Source: Reticulitermes speratus (Eukaryota; Arthropoda; Insecta; Blattodea; Rhinotermitidae). Taken from it: a stretch of DNA of 64,000 nt. The DNA lies in contig JAJKFL010000006.1 of assembly GCA_021186555.1 (NCBI GenBank), positions 62,001 to 126,000 on the forward strand, in the 5' to 3' direction. The position numbers and the translations under genes were made by a program. Position 1 is the stretch's first letter, and every line of letters starts with the position of its first letter. The notes beneath the pieces are model-generated. The model did not search any database and had not been told where the DNA came from. It worked only from the letters and a program-made list of their open reading frames with translations. Shown here piece by piece: positions 26,501 to 40,031 of this stretch.

Positions 26501-29500
26501 GAAAAATTCCAATGACACCATCGGGAATCGAACCTGCGACCTTCCGGCTTGTAGCGCAGTGCCCCCTCCGAAAGGTTACTTCAACTAAGTTACGTTTCTT
26601 TTCCCATTCTTTCCCGCCTCCACTGCAGCATGTTGGACTCCGTTACCGTAACAATAAAATTCCTCATTACGTATTACAGAACTACAGGGTGACTAACAAG
26701 TCCGTTTGTACCTGCGCAGATGTGACCTGGCACATGTCGGTGGGGTCACGTCCGGCACTGTAAACCCACTGTGACTTCTACATTAACCTATACTCTGAAA
26801 TCTGCGGTCTTCTGGGGTATTACGCGGCGTCGTGTGGAATTATTTACCGACGTTTCGGATTACATATCGTCCCTTCCTCACGGGTCAAGAGTCCGAGCAG
26901 GAAAGAAAGCCAGCCTATAACGTAATTCTCGAAAGTACGGCGGAGTAGTAATCTGTAGGCGTGATGACAGCCAATGGGTAGAACCAGGTGAGAGAGGGTG
27001 GATACAGACAGCGTGTAGCTGCTGGGGGTACCGAGAATGCAAACAGCTGAGACAGCTGAAAAACGTATATGGATTAGAGTCACAGTAGGGGAGGAAAATA
27101 TAAGGATAAAGCTAGATCAATAAATTACAAATAAACCAGCAGTAAGGAGGATGGACCGATACGTTGTCCCGAAACGTCGGTAAACAATTACCACACGACG
27201 CCGTGTAATACCCCAGAAGACCGCAGATTTAATCAACATCGCGTCGGAAGCCTGAAATCAAACCTATACTGTACTTCGAGAGGCGCACAGGGACTTTTTC
27301 GCTCAACCTGTATCAGCTTCTGAAGGAGGACTGCTCCATGGAGTTAGCTCCTTAGCATTATGCAACATCGTGGTATCAGTTTCTGAAGGAGGACTGCTCC
27401 ATGGAGTTAGCTCCTTAGCATTATGCAACATCGTGGTATCAGCTTCTGAAGGAGGACTGCTCCATGGAGTTAGCTCCTAGCATTATGCAACATCGTGGTA
27501 TCAGATTCTGAAGGAGGACTGCTCCATGGAGTTAGCTCCTTAGCATTATGCAACATCGTGGTATCAGATTCTGAAGGAGGACTGCTCCATGGAGTTAGCT
27601 CCTTAGCATTATGCAACATCGTGGTATCAGATTCTGAAGGAGGACTGCTCCATGGAGTTAGCTCCTTAGCATTATGCAACATCGTGCAGCTGTCTTTCAT
27701 TTCATCCTTCTTATGGACAAACAGAGAGACGTTATTATCTGTGGCAAGTATGGGATGTCACTTCCTGTCGGCTCGTTTTGTCGTATTTCCGCTGCCCAGT
27801 CAGTCGACGTCCCAAATGCTCGGTGCAGCACTTGCGGGAAGCGAGAAACGTCGTCAGGAAAAAAAAATGGGAAAGTGTGTGAAACGTGAACACAAGTCAG
27901 TGTTACCCAATAAGGTATTAGTGGCGACATCTGACGGTAATAAATCGAACAAATCACAGATAATATGTTTTAAACTCTAATTTTACAGTGACTGTACTAA
28001 CATGCAACACATTGCACAATATTTAAACTTGTATTAACATTGGATGTGACGTAACGTAGTTTTGTTCCCCCCTGAGGATGGTTTTACGTAAACCGAAACA
28101 TATGTAGGGGTTAATTAGTACATACTAAAGTGACAGTGACGTGCATTGTGTTGGTTTCTTTAAACACTGAATCGTAAAATGCACGGTGAGACGACCATAA
28201 AACAAATGACAGACTGAAGCAGCATGTTAGTTTCGTCTACTCACTGTCAAAGGACAACTGCCGACCTTCCTGCGCATGTGACGCCGCCCGTGGCCGATTC
28301 TGAAGTAATTTATCCACATGAGAGGCATCTCTGGACTTATTCCTCGCAATGTTGCAGACTCCACTACAGCAAAACTCTTAACCGCATTAACACAATCAAA
28401 TTGCTGATTATCTCTTTTTGAACAAAGTCAAAAACCGTGACTCTAAAAACGTCCACAAAAACAGCGCTTCCGTCGCATTATATCCGTAAATAGACGCATT
28501 ATATGTGTCACGTAACGACAACACACTACGACACACACTGTACCTACGCGAATACAAACGTAGCAGTATTTCAGACACTAAGTCATTCGTCCAAACGCAC
28601 GTAAATTCGTTACGCAGTCAACGACGTTTCGACATACGCCTGATCAAAGTTTTGATGACGTAACGTGTAATACAGTCAGTGCCTTAAGAGTAACGCAGGA
28701 CGCACCGTGCGTGTACGCAACAAGGCTTTACAAATCCACACAACCGTAATGCAATATAAACCAGCAAGGCGATAAGCACCAAAGATACGAACTACGTGCC
28801 GACACACGGGAGACACCACAGCACTTCGCACCAGTTTATGTACAGAACTAAAAGTTTTTCCGGTGGGCTCCAAAATGTGGCTGACAAGCTGAGAGTGGGA
28901 GGATGATAGAGGGGAGAGGGGACCGAGTCCATTTTGTAAATTGGCGTAGGGATGAAGGGGAGTTTGGAGCAGTGAGTGGCGATGTTAAGAGTTTTCTAAT
29001 CACGCATCACGCATGACTCACGCTTATTTAGAAAGGGGTGGGGGGGGGAGTGAGGCAGAGGGCATCGTGTGACTTTTTATACAGTAGGGCCCTCGATTTA
29101 ACGGACTAATTGGGGAGGGAAGTGGTGTCCGCTATTGCCGAAAGTCCGTTAAATCGAATGTATTTTAAAAACATATATTAATAACGAACTTACAATATAC
29201 AGGGTGTATTAAATTGTTATTATAATGTATAAGTATCAATAAAATATTATTATAATGTACATTGAGTAATTTATACACGTCACTAAAACAACTGTTACAA
29301 ATATAAAAAATAAATTTACGACAGGAACCAAAATTTGTTTTGATTAAACACGTCAAATGTTTTGTCCGTTAAATAGAGGGCCTGCAGTACTGCAGTCATT
29401 GGTGGGGAGACTAATAGGAAATAGCGAAGGGGATCGGTTTAAGTGGGAGAGACTGCACCCTCCCCCCCCCCCCCCAAACACACACACATAACAAACCTGA

Positions 29501-32500
29501 ACTGAATACAGAGGGGAGAAAGTCATGGGGTAATGTTAGCAATATCCTGCCTCCAAACTCACATTTATTTTCCCCTTTCATGTCGAAGGTTTTTCTGAGT
29601 CATTTTCAGACTCAAATATGGACGCTTCCACTGACTAGCCCTTTACAGCCCAGTGGTTACTATACGTACCACCGGGTTTTCATTCATCAAGACAATGCAC
29701 GTATAACGTAATAGTGAGGTGCGTTCACGTAACCATTGTTGCCGTGTAAAAGCAGTAAGTATTACATATTGTGAGTGTGTGTCTGTAGCCTTAGTTATAC
29801 AGCATTCAAAGCGCATGCGCTGTGTTATACTGTCATATGTGGCCTGTCTGGCTGTACCGTATTTATTCACATTATCTCATAAACGGCACGATTTTCGGTG
29901 AAAAGTTATTGAACATAAAATGTGTGTTTTGATTTTCTCTACAACTTTTGTCGAAAATATTTCTCATTCTAACAAGAATTCAGCGAGATATTATCATAAA
30001 TGTACATAGGTCTTTATGTAAAGTACCGTTATTGTTGTCATATTTTAATGAAATCTGAATTTTCTCGACACATTTCCGAAAAATCCCCAAACAAAATTTC
30101 ATGGTTATCCGTCCAGTGGGAGCCGAATGGTTCCACGCAGAGAGACAGACATGACGAAGCTAATAGTCACTTTTTGAAATTTTGCGGGCGCGCCTAAAAA
30201 TCTACGTTCTGCCCAGTGTATTTATGTGTTTTATGTGGATCTCAGAACAAACAGCGATTATTTCACTGTACAGCATTAACTGACTGGTTTGTATAACTGA
30301 GACGGAGTGTGTTTACTGCGCGGTACGGACTGTATTTATGTGTTTTGTGTGGATCTCAGAACAAACAGCGATTATTTCACTGTACAGCATTAACTGACTG
30401 GTTTGTGTAACTGAGACGGAGTGTGTTTACTGCGCGGTACGGACTGTATTTATGTGTTTTGTGTGGATCTCAGAACAAACAGCGATTATTTCACTGTACA
30501 ACATTAACTGACGGGTTTGTATAACTGAGACGGAGTGTGTTTACTGCGCGGTACGGACTGTATTTATGTGTTTTGTGTGGATCTCAGAACAAACAGCGAT
30601 TATTTCACTGTACAGCATTAACTGACTGGTTTGTATAACTGAGACGGAGTGTGTTTACTGCGCGGTACGGACTGTATTTATGTGTTTTGTGTGGATCTCA
30701 GAACAAACAGCGATTATTTCACTGTACAACATTAACTGACTGGTTTGTATAACTGAGACGGAGTGTGTTTACTGCGCAGTACGGACTGTATTTATGTGTT
30801 TTGTGTGGATCTCAGAACAAACAGCGATTATTTCACTGTACAACATTAACTGACTGGTTTGTATAACTGAGACGGAGTGTGTTTACTGCGCGGTACGGAC
30901 TGTATTTATGTGTTTTGTGTGGATCTCAGAACAAACAGCGATTATTTCACTGTACAGCATTAACTGACGGGTTTGTATAACTGAGACGGAGTGTGTTTAC
31001 TGCGCGGTACGGACTGTATTTATGTGTTTTGTGTGGATCTCAGAACAAACAGCGATTATTTCACTGTACAGCATTAACTGACTGGTTTGTATAACTGAGA
31101 AGGAGTGTGTTTACTGCGCGGTACGGACTGTATTTATGTGTTTTGTGTGGATCTCAGAACAAACAGCGATTATTTCACTGTACAGCATTAACTGACTGGT
31201 TTGTATAACTGAGACGGAGTGTGTTTACTGCGCGGTACGGACTGGATCTTTATACATAGTTTAGGTTAACGTTAGTCTTAATCTGATATTCCGAGGATAA
31301 TACGTTGCATTCGGACAACAATAAGGACAAACAATACAACCGACTCCTTGCTGTTCCTTCTTACGTTACGCTCCTTATCACGTTACGCTCCTAAACACGT
31401 TACGCTCCTAAACACGTTACGCTCCTTATCACGTTACGCTCCTAAACAGCGTACCCGTGCATTACTGGCTCAGCAGTTTGTATTCAGCACAGATCTGTTT
31501 CCAATCAGCCTATCCCGACATTTATCGCTGACTTACTCATTCAGGCACATTCTGGGTTCACAGTATCGGGTCCGTATTTTATCTGACAAATAGCCTCTCA
31601 CTTCCTGTTGGCTCGCGTATCGTATTAATAACCCGCACACACGCTGCGAGACGTTATAAACGATAGCTGTCAGCAAGGCGTAGAATGGGGGGAGGGGGGC
31701 CGCCCTTGGCAGCAGAATCCCAGGACAGCAACATGAATATTTTAAATGTAAAAATTGAATTTCTGCGCTCAATTTTTAAACTACTGAGCCAAATAAAAGT
31801 AAATTCAATAAACGACTATGATTTTAAAGTTCCTGGCGTCTGTTTGGGGCGCCAAAAAAAAAAACCAGCTACACCACTAGTTTGTCAGATAAAATAACGA
31901 CCCTGTATAAAACAGTGATAACTTCCATTCCTGCGGATTATTTCACAGTTCACGTCCGGAACCAAGCACTATCCTTCACGAGAAGCTGACAGTAGCTACA
32001 CACTTCTCACTCCAAGACTCAACTGCGATATTGAACAAAACCGCCAGTCGGCCTTGCACTATACATAAATCCAAATGACAGTCTTCTAAGCTCTTACACC
32101 TGCAGGATAAGTTCATTCCGACGTTTCGAACAAACAGTGTGCCTACATTTTCAGGTTGAATGAAGCACCCACATGAACCAAATCCTGTCACCCTGAAGAT
32201 GGAGGCAGCATGTTCCTCCGAAACGTCGAAACTAGTTTATTATTCCACACGCTGAAAGAAGCTGTGGACACCAGCTGAATGCAGTCCACATTTCCTCATA
32301 CAATTTTTTTAAGACCCATTTTAATAATATCCCCCATCCACTGGTGCCGTCACTTTAAGGCGAACCGTTACGTCCCTCGTTATGAACTCTCCCCCCCCCC
32401 AAGGTACTTTTCTCTAGGTTATTTATACACGACCCAATAAATGTACGCCCACACGACGCCCCACACGCTCCAAATATCCCACACCCGCAATTTCTACAAA

Positions 32501-35500
32501 TTTCTAGCATTCGCGGAAGTTCCCCCGAGACACACGCAAAACAGGTGCTTGGAACCAAAAACTGGACCGACATTCCAACACACTATTCGCCATCTTATTT
32601 CCAGAACTGACGGTAATCTGAGACAACCAACCGTCGTGATTCACGCGGTTACGCAACGACATATCCAGCGTTCGGATCCTAAAATAGTCCGGCTTTGGAA
32701 CTTGTCCTCCTTGCCACGTGCAATAAATTCTCAATGCATTCGACACCTGCAGAACTATCGACGTTACTTCCGAAGTCTTTAAAGCCTCCAACAAACAAAG
32801 TCAAAGTAATTTTCTGTCAAATGCTCCTTCGACATCCCAAACAACTTTACTTTGTTGGAGGATCCAAGCGTCACCCTTTGTTCTGCTGGTGATACTAATC
32901 TTAAGACGGTTATGGAGCGTTGACGGAATGACACTGACATGGGAAAACTGAAGCACTGGGAGACAAACATGTCACAGTGTGACTTTGTGCACCACGAATA
33001 TGACACGGACTGACGTGGAATACAACACGATCCTCTGCAGTCAGAGGCCGGTGACTACCTGCCGGAGCTATGGCACGGCCAATTCGAAGCCAGAAATTAA
33101 ATAAGACATTTAAAGGTGCAGTCCGTACCACGCAGTAAACACACTCCGTCTCAGTTATACAAACCAGTCAGTTAATGTTGTACAGTGAAATAATCGCTGT
33201 TTGTTCTGAGATCCACACAAAACACATAAATACAGTCCGTACCGCGCAGTAAACACACTCCATCTCAGTTATACAAACCAGTCAGTTAATGTTGTACAGT
33301 GAAATAATCGCTGTTTGTTCTGAGATCCACACAAAACACATAAATACAGTCCGTACCGCGCAGTAAACACACTCCATCTCAGTTATACAAACCAGTCAGT
33401 TAATGTTGTACAGTGAAATAATCGCTGTTTGTTCTGAGATCCACACAAAACACATAAATACAGTCCGTACCGCGCAGTAAACACACTCCGTCTCAGTTAT
33501 ACAAACCAGTCAGTTAATGCTGTACAGTGAAATAATCGCTGTTTGTTCTGAGATCCACACAAAACACATAAATACAGTCCGTACCGCGCAGTAAACACAC
33601 TCCGTCTCAGTTATACAAACCAGTCAGTTAATGCTGTACAGTGAAATAATCGCTGTTTGTTCTGAGATCCACACAAAACACATAAATACAGTCCGTACCG
33701 CGCAGTAAACACACTCCGTCTCAGTTATACAAACCAGTCAGTTAATGTTGTACAGTGAAATAATCGTTGTTTGTTCTGAGATCCACACAAAACACATAAA
33801 TACAGTCCGTACCGCGCAGTAAACACACTCCGTCTCAGTTATACAAACCAGTTAGTTAATGTTGTACAGTGAAATAATCGCTGTTTGTTCTGAGATCCAC
33901 ACAAAACACATAAATACAGTCCGTACCGCGCAGTAAACACACTCCGTCTCAGTTATACAAACCAGTTAGTTAATGTTGTACAGTGAAATAATCGCTGTTT
34001 GTTCTGAGATCCACACAAAACACATAAATACAGTCCGTACCGCGCAGTAAACACACTCCGTCTCAGTTATACAAACCAGTCAGTTAATGTTGTACAGTGA
34101 AATAATCGTTGTTTGTTCTGAGATCCACACAAAACACATAAATACAGTCCGTACCGCGCAGTAAACACACTCCGTCTCAGTTATACAAACCAGTCAGTTA
34201 ATGTTGTACAGTGAAATAATCGTTGTTTGTTCTGAGATCCACACAAAACACATAAATACAGTCCGTACCGCGCAGTAAACACACTCCGTCTCAGTTATAC
34301 AAACCAGTCAGTTAATGTTGTACAGTGAAATAATCGTTGTTTGTTCTGAGATCCACACAAAACACATAAATACAGTCCGTACCGCGCAGTAAACACACTC
34401 CGTCTCAGTTATACAAACCAGTCAGTTAATGTTGTACAGTGAAATAATCGTTGTTTGTTCTGAGATCCACACAAAACACATAAATACAGTCCGTACCGCG
34501 CAGTAAACACACTCCGTCTCAGTTATACAAACCAGTCAGTTAATGTTGTACAGTGAAATAATCGTTGTTTGTTCTGAGATCCACACAAAACACATAAATA
34601 CAGTCCGTACCGCGCAGTAAACACACTCCGTCTCAGTTATACAAACCAGTTAGTTAATGTTGTACAGTGAAATAATCGCTGTTTGTTCTGAGATCCACAC
34701 AAAACACATAAATACAGTCCGTACCGCGCAGTAAACACACTCCGTCTCAGTTATACAAACCAGTTAGTTAATGTTGTACAGTGAAATAATCGCTGTTTGT
34801 TCTGAGATCCACACAAAACACATAAATACAGTCCGTACCGCGCAGTAAACACACTCCGTCTCAGTTATACAAACCAGTTAGTTAATGTTGTACAGTGAAA
34901 TAATCGCTGTTTGTTCTGAGATCCACACAAAACACATAAATACAGTCCGTACCGCGCAGTAAACACACTCCGTCTCAGTTACACAAACCAGTCAGTTAAT
35001 GTTGTACAATGAAATAATCGCTGTTTGTTCTGAGATCCACACAAAACACATAAATACAGTCCGTACCGCGCAGTAAACACACTCCGTCTCAGTTATACAA
35101 ACCAGTCAGTTAATGCTGTACAGTGAAATAATCGCTGTTTGTTCTGAGATCCACACAAAACACATAAATACACTGTGTGGGCAGAACGTAGAATTTGTGA
35201 ATGTTAAACGTGGTGGTACGTATAGTAACCACTGGGCTTTACAACGGCCAGTCTCTGCGAAGAGATTTCAACCCGGGACTTTACAACACGAACCAAGAAC
35301 GCCAGTCAGTCTGCTTCAGTACCAACTGCACGAAAAGCAGGATTTAAAATACGTAAGGTCACGTTACAGGAACTTCCATATTGTGAATGCAAATAATAGG
35401 TAGATAGAAAGTTGGATTCTTGCAGTGACAATTAGTCAAACGGCCACATTTAATCAACATCCATCCAGACGTGCGGAACATTACGGATGTACAAGACAAA

Positions 35501-38500
35501 CGTACACATTACGGATGTACAAGACAAACGTACACATTACGGATGTACAAGCCAAACCTACACATTACGGATGTACAAGACAAACCTACACATTACGGAT
35601 GTACAAGACAAACCTACACATTACGGATGTACAAGACAAACGTACACATTACGGATGTACAAGACAAACGTACACATTACGGATGTACAAGACAAACGTA
35701 CACATTACGGATGTACAAGACAAACGTACACATTACGGATGTACAAGACAAACGTACACATTACGGATGTACAAGACAAACGTACACATTACGGATGTAC
35801 AAGACAAACCTACACATTACGGATGTACAAGACAAACCTACACATTACGGATGTACAAGACAAACGTACACATTACGGATGTACAAGACAAACGTACACA
35901 TTACGGATGTACAAGACAAACGTACACATTACGGATGTACAAGACAAACGTACACATTACGGATGTACAAGACAAACGTACACATTACGGATGTACAAGA
36001 CAAACGTACACATTACGGATGTACAAGACAAACCTACACATTACGGATGTACAAGACAAACGTACACATTACGGATGTACAAGACAAACGTACACATTAC
36101 GGATGTACAAGACAAACGTACACATTACGGATGTACAAGACAAACGTACACATTACGGATGTACAAGACAAACGTACACATTACGGATGTACAAGACAAA
36201 CCTACACATTACGGATGTACAAGACAAACGTACACATTACGGATGTACAAGACAAACGTACACATTACGGATGTACAAGACAAACGTACACATTACGGAT
36301 GTACAAGACAAACGTACACATTACGGATGTACAAGACAAACGTACACATACGGATGTACAAGACAAACGTACACATTCTACACGTTCACTGCCAAGTCCA
36401 GACCAGCTCTGGGGCCCACCCAGCTTCGTATTCAGTGGGTATCGGGGGCCCTTTCCTGAGGGGTAAAGTGGCCGGGTGTGAGGTGACTATTCATCTGCAA
36501 CTAATGCCGAAGTTACGAATGAGTGGATCTATATCTTTAATCCCCCATACACCCTCACGGCGTACAGAACAACAACTTCAACTTTCCCCTTTCATACCGT
36601 TCATATTTGCTGTTTGCTATCTAGGAATATAAATATTAAAACATACAGTAAAGGTAAAGTTCTCCTAGAACAAGCCAAGAAGGCGCAGAGGGGGAGTAGA
36701 GGTATAGCTCTACTCTTTCTTTAACCTCTGTACTAGATGGGGGTGGGTGGTCAACGCCACGCCCCGGCCGCTTTACCTCCCGGGAAAAAGACCCGGTACC
36801 CATTGTACAGGAGGCTGGTTGCGCCCAGGGCCGGTCTGGACGGGTGCTGAAAACCTCGCCCCCACCGGGATTCGATCCCCGGACCGTCCAGCTGGTAGCG
36901 AGTCGCTATACCGACTGAGCTATCGCGGCCCACATAACATACAGCACTATAATTTTTCCTATTCTTTTACATGAGTGAAACTTGGTCTGTCGCGTTGAGG
37001 AACGAACTTAGGCTGAGGGTGTTCGAGAGTAGGGTGCTGAGGGGGGTGTTTGGGGCTAAGAGGGACAGGGTAACAGGGAAGTGGAGAAAACTGCACAGTG
37101 AGGAGCATCATGATTTGTGCTGCTCACCAAATATCACGGGCTAATCACATCAAGAATGAGATGGGTGGACCACACAGCACGTACAGGGGATAAGAGAAAT
37201 GCGTACTAGGCTTTGACGGGGAAACCCGAAGGGTAAGACACCACTTGAAAGACCTACAGCATAGATGGGAGGGTACTGAAACGTGTCTTAAACAAGCAGG
37301 GCAGTAGGGCATGAAGTGGATTAATCTGGCTCAGGATAGGAACAAGTGGAGGGCCCTTGAAAACACAGCAATGAGCCTTTGAGTTCCATAAAGTATGGAA
37401 GATTCTTAACTGAGGAAGTATTAACTTCTCAAGGAGTTAGCTAGCTAGTCAGTCGGTCAGTCGGTCGATCAGTCGGTGATGTTCATGGCTGTGGTAGAAT
37501 TTCTTTCCAACACCTGACAGGGCCATATATCTTATTTTAATGCAGTAACCTCTAAAAATAATTCATCCCCCATTACACAGTCAAGGTCATATTCTGAGCC
37601 CGATATCTGTTCATAACTTATTTTTATCTTTACTGCATATCAAATAGTTTGCTATTAACAGCTGCTACAATTTTAAACAAGCTTTCCTTGCCAGACAGAA
37701 CTATTTTCTGCGTACACAGTCAAAGAGTGGCTGTAATTACAGCCAGTAACTTGGTGGCAAGAATTACGCCATTTAAAAATTCACAACAAAATGGCAGCAA
37801 ACCTGGCAACAACAAAGGTAAAAGTTACAACAGATCTTAAAAGCTTGGAGACATCCAGCTAAGTTTCAGGAAACCAATTTAAAGCATAACAATTAATGGG
37901 CCAAAGTTACAATGCGATGTGAACATTTGCTGGGAGGTGACGAAAGATGCAAAAATGCGTGTACATTATTCTATCACTTACATAGTTGTTAAACAAATTC
38001 CAGTTGCATATTTCGTCACTTGCATGGCTCTGAATAAACTTCTAGTTTTACAGTTTGTATCTGCATAATCGTCAGCCAACTTCTCGTCACAATAAAACCC
38101 CCGATTTAACGTTCCCGCATTTAGTGAAATCCCGGATTTAGAGATGATTTTTTTCATGTCCCAACAATAGCTCCATAAAAACAATGTAACCTCCATTTAA
38201 TGAAAACCTTGATTTAGTGAAATATATTCTAATCCCCCAGCAATTAATTAAATAGGGGTTTTACTATATATGTTTTCATTCACGTAGTTTTCAACTCGCT
38301 TCGAGTCAGAACTCCGTCACTGGCGCAGTTTTCGGATCCAATTACAACAGATATTCTGTAACATGAGTGTTTTGGAACAAACCAGCTAACTGGCCATCTA
38401 AACGTTTTTGAGTATCTCCCTGTACGACCAATCCTACCATCCTGTTGGAATTTTCTCTAATCTCTGACATGAGCACAAGAAGATGTTCCCTGCAATTCAA

Positions 38501-39998
38501 CTCTTCTGTGATGTGACACTTTATCAGTGGTTTTGTGAGTTCTGAAGGAACTACAATCCTTCAGAATGTTCGGAAATCAGAAGCTGCATAATTAGGAGCT
38601 TTACGAGTTGTGTCCCCCCCCCTTTTTTTCCCCCCAATGACTCAACAGCCCCTTGGGGGCCTAGGCCGCCTCATTTTTCGAGGCTTCACGATCACACTTT
38701 AGACACGCCACACTCGGTAGGACTCCTGTGGACGAGGGACCAGCTCGTTTAGAGACCTCTACCTGACAACACACAACACTCACAACAGACTGACATCCCT
38801 GCCCTAGGTGGGATTCGAACCCACAATCCCAGTAAGCGAGCGGCCACAGACCCACGCCTTAGACCGCGCGGCCACTGGGATCGGCCGTTGTACTCCTTGC
38901 TAAATATTATTAAGGTAATCAAATCAGGGAAGGTGAGACAGGTCACATGGACATGCCCGAGACACGAGAAATTTTATGTAAGTATTGCGAGGAAAACGTG
39001 AAGAAGGAACCATGTGGAAGACCCAGGTGTAGAGGAGAGGTCAACACTAACATGAATTTTGAAGGAACATGTTAAGATGTTGAACGGATTCAATTGGCTC
39101 AGGACACACTCCAGGTTCTGTACAAGGAAGGGAACCTGACCAGATACATGACCATCACTTCCTGAAGAAGGAATCTGTTCGAAGAGTTTCAGGCAATAAA
39201 GCAGTGACCAATTACAGGACTCCCAAAATAAGAGGGTGTTAATCACGACTACGTGCTCTGCTGTGTGAGATCTCGGGTTCTTACTGCGGTGAATGACGAT
39301 TACTGACTCTGAGGACAGAGTAAGTAGGTTTCTGCAAGATACAGGTACCTACCCACCTACCGAAACCACATAACATCATCTTGTATGGGCCACAAATATC
39401 TGTCTTTATCAGCATCTCTACTGGCAACAGAGCAAACTGAAACCCACAGCACCAACTTTCTGCACCCCCTGTGGCCAACTGCACACAGGACTTGAACCCA
39501 AGTCCATCTCAGAAAGGGGCAAATGATTCAAAGAGATAACTGGTCCTGATTTATTTATTTGTAATAGGGGAGTGGAGATGACTACATAATGAGGAGCTTT
39601 CAGATCTGTACTACTGAGCGAATATTATTTGGGTGATCAAATCAAGATAAACAAGATGGTCAGGACATGTGGCATGCAAGGGGGAGACGGGAGGTGCATA
39701 TAGTGTTTTGGTGGGAGAGACCTTAGAAAGGAGCCCACTTGATAGACCCAGGCATATATGGAAGGATAATAGTAAAATTGATCTTCAAGAAGTAGGATGG
39801 GGGGGGGGGGGGGGGGGGGGGGGGGTAAATGGAGTAGATAGATCTGCCTCAGGATAGGTACAGGTGGGGAGCTGATGTAGATCTGGTAATGAACATCTGG
39901 GATCCATAATATGCATGGAATTTCTTAACTAGCTAAGGATCTGTTAGCTTTTCAAGAAGGACTCTACTCCACGTAGTCAGTCAGCCAGCCAGTTAGTC

Positions 39999-40031
<33 letters not shown>

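Noticed and set aside
35478-36376. Possible CRISPR array (28-bp repeats)
   Set aside because: The repeats are contiguous without unique spacers, and the context is eukaryotic with no cas genes.
35425-36632. Three overlapping open frames of 331-381 codons
   Set aside because: They come from the 28-bp array; the unit lacks forward stops in every frame. No domain and no codon bias.
39990-40030. Telomeric repeat
   Set aside because: The unit is TTAG, not the insect telomere TTAGG, and it is the tail of a LINE copy.
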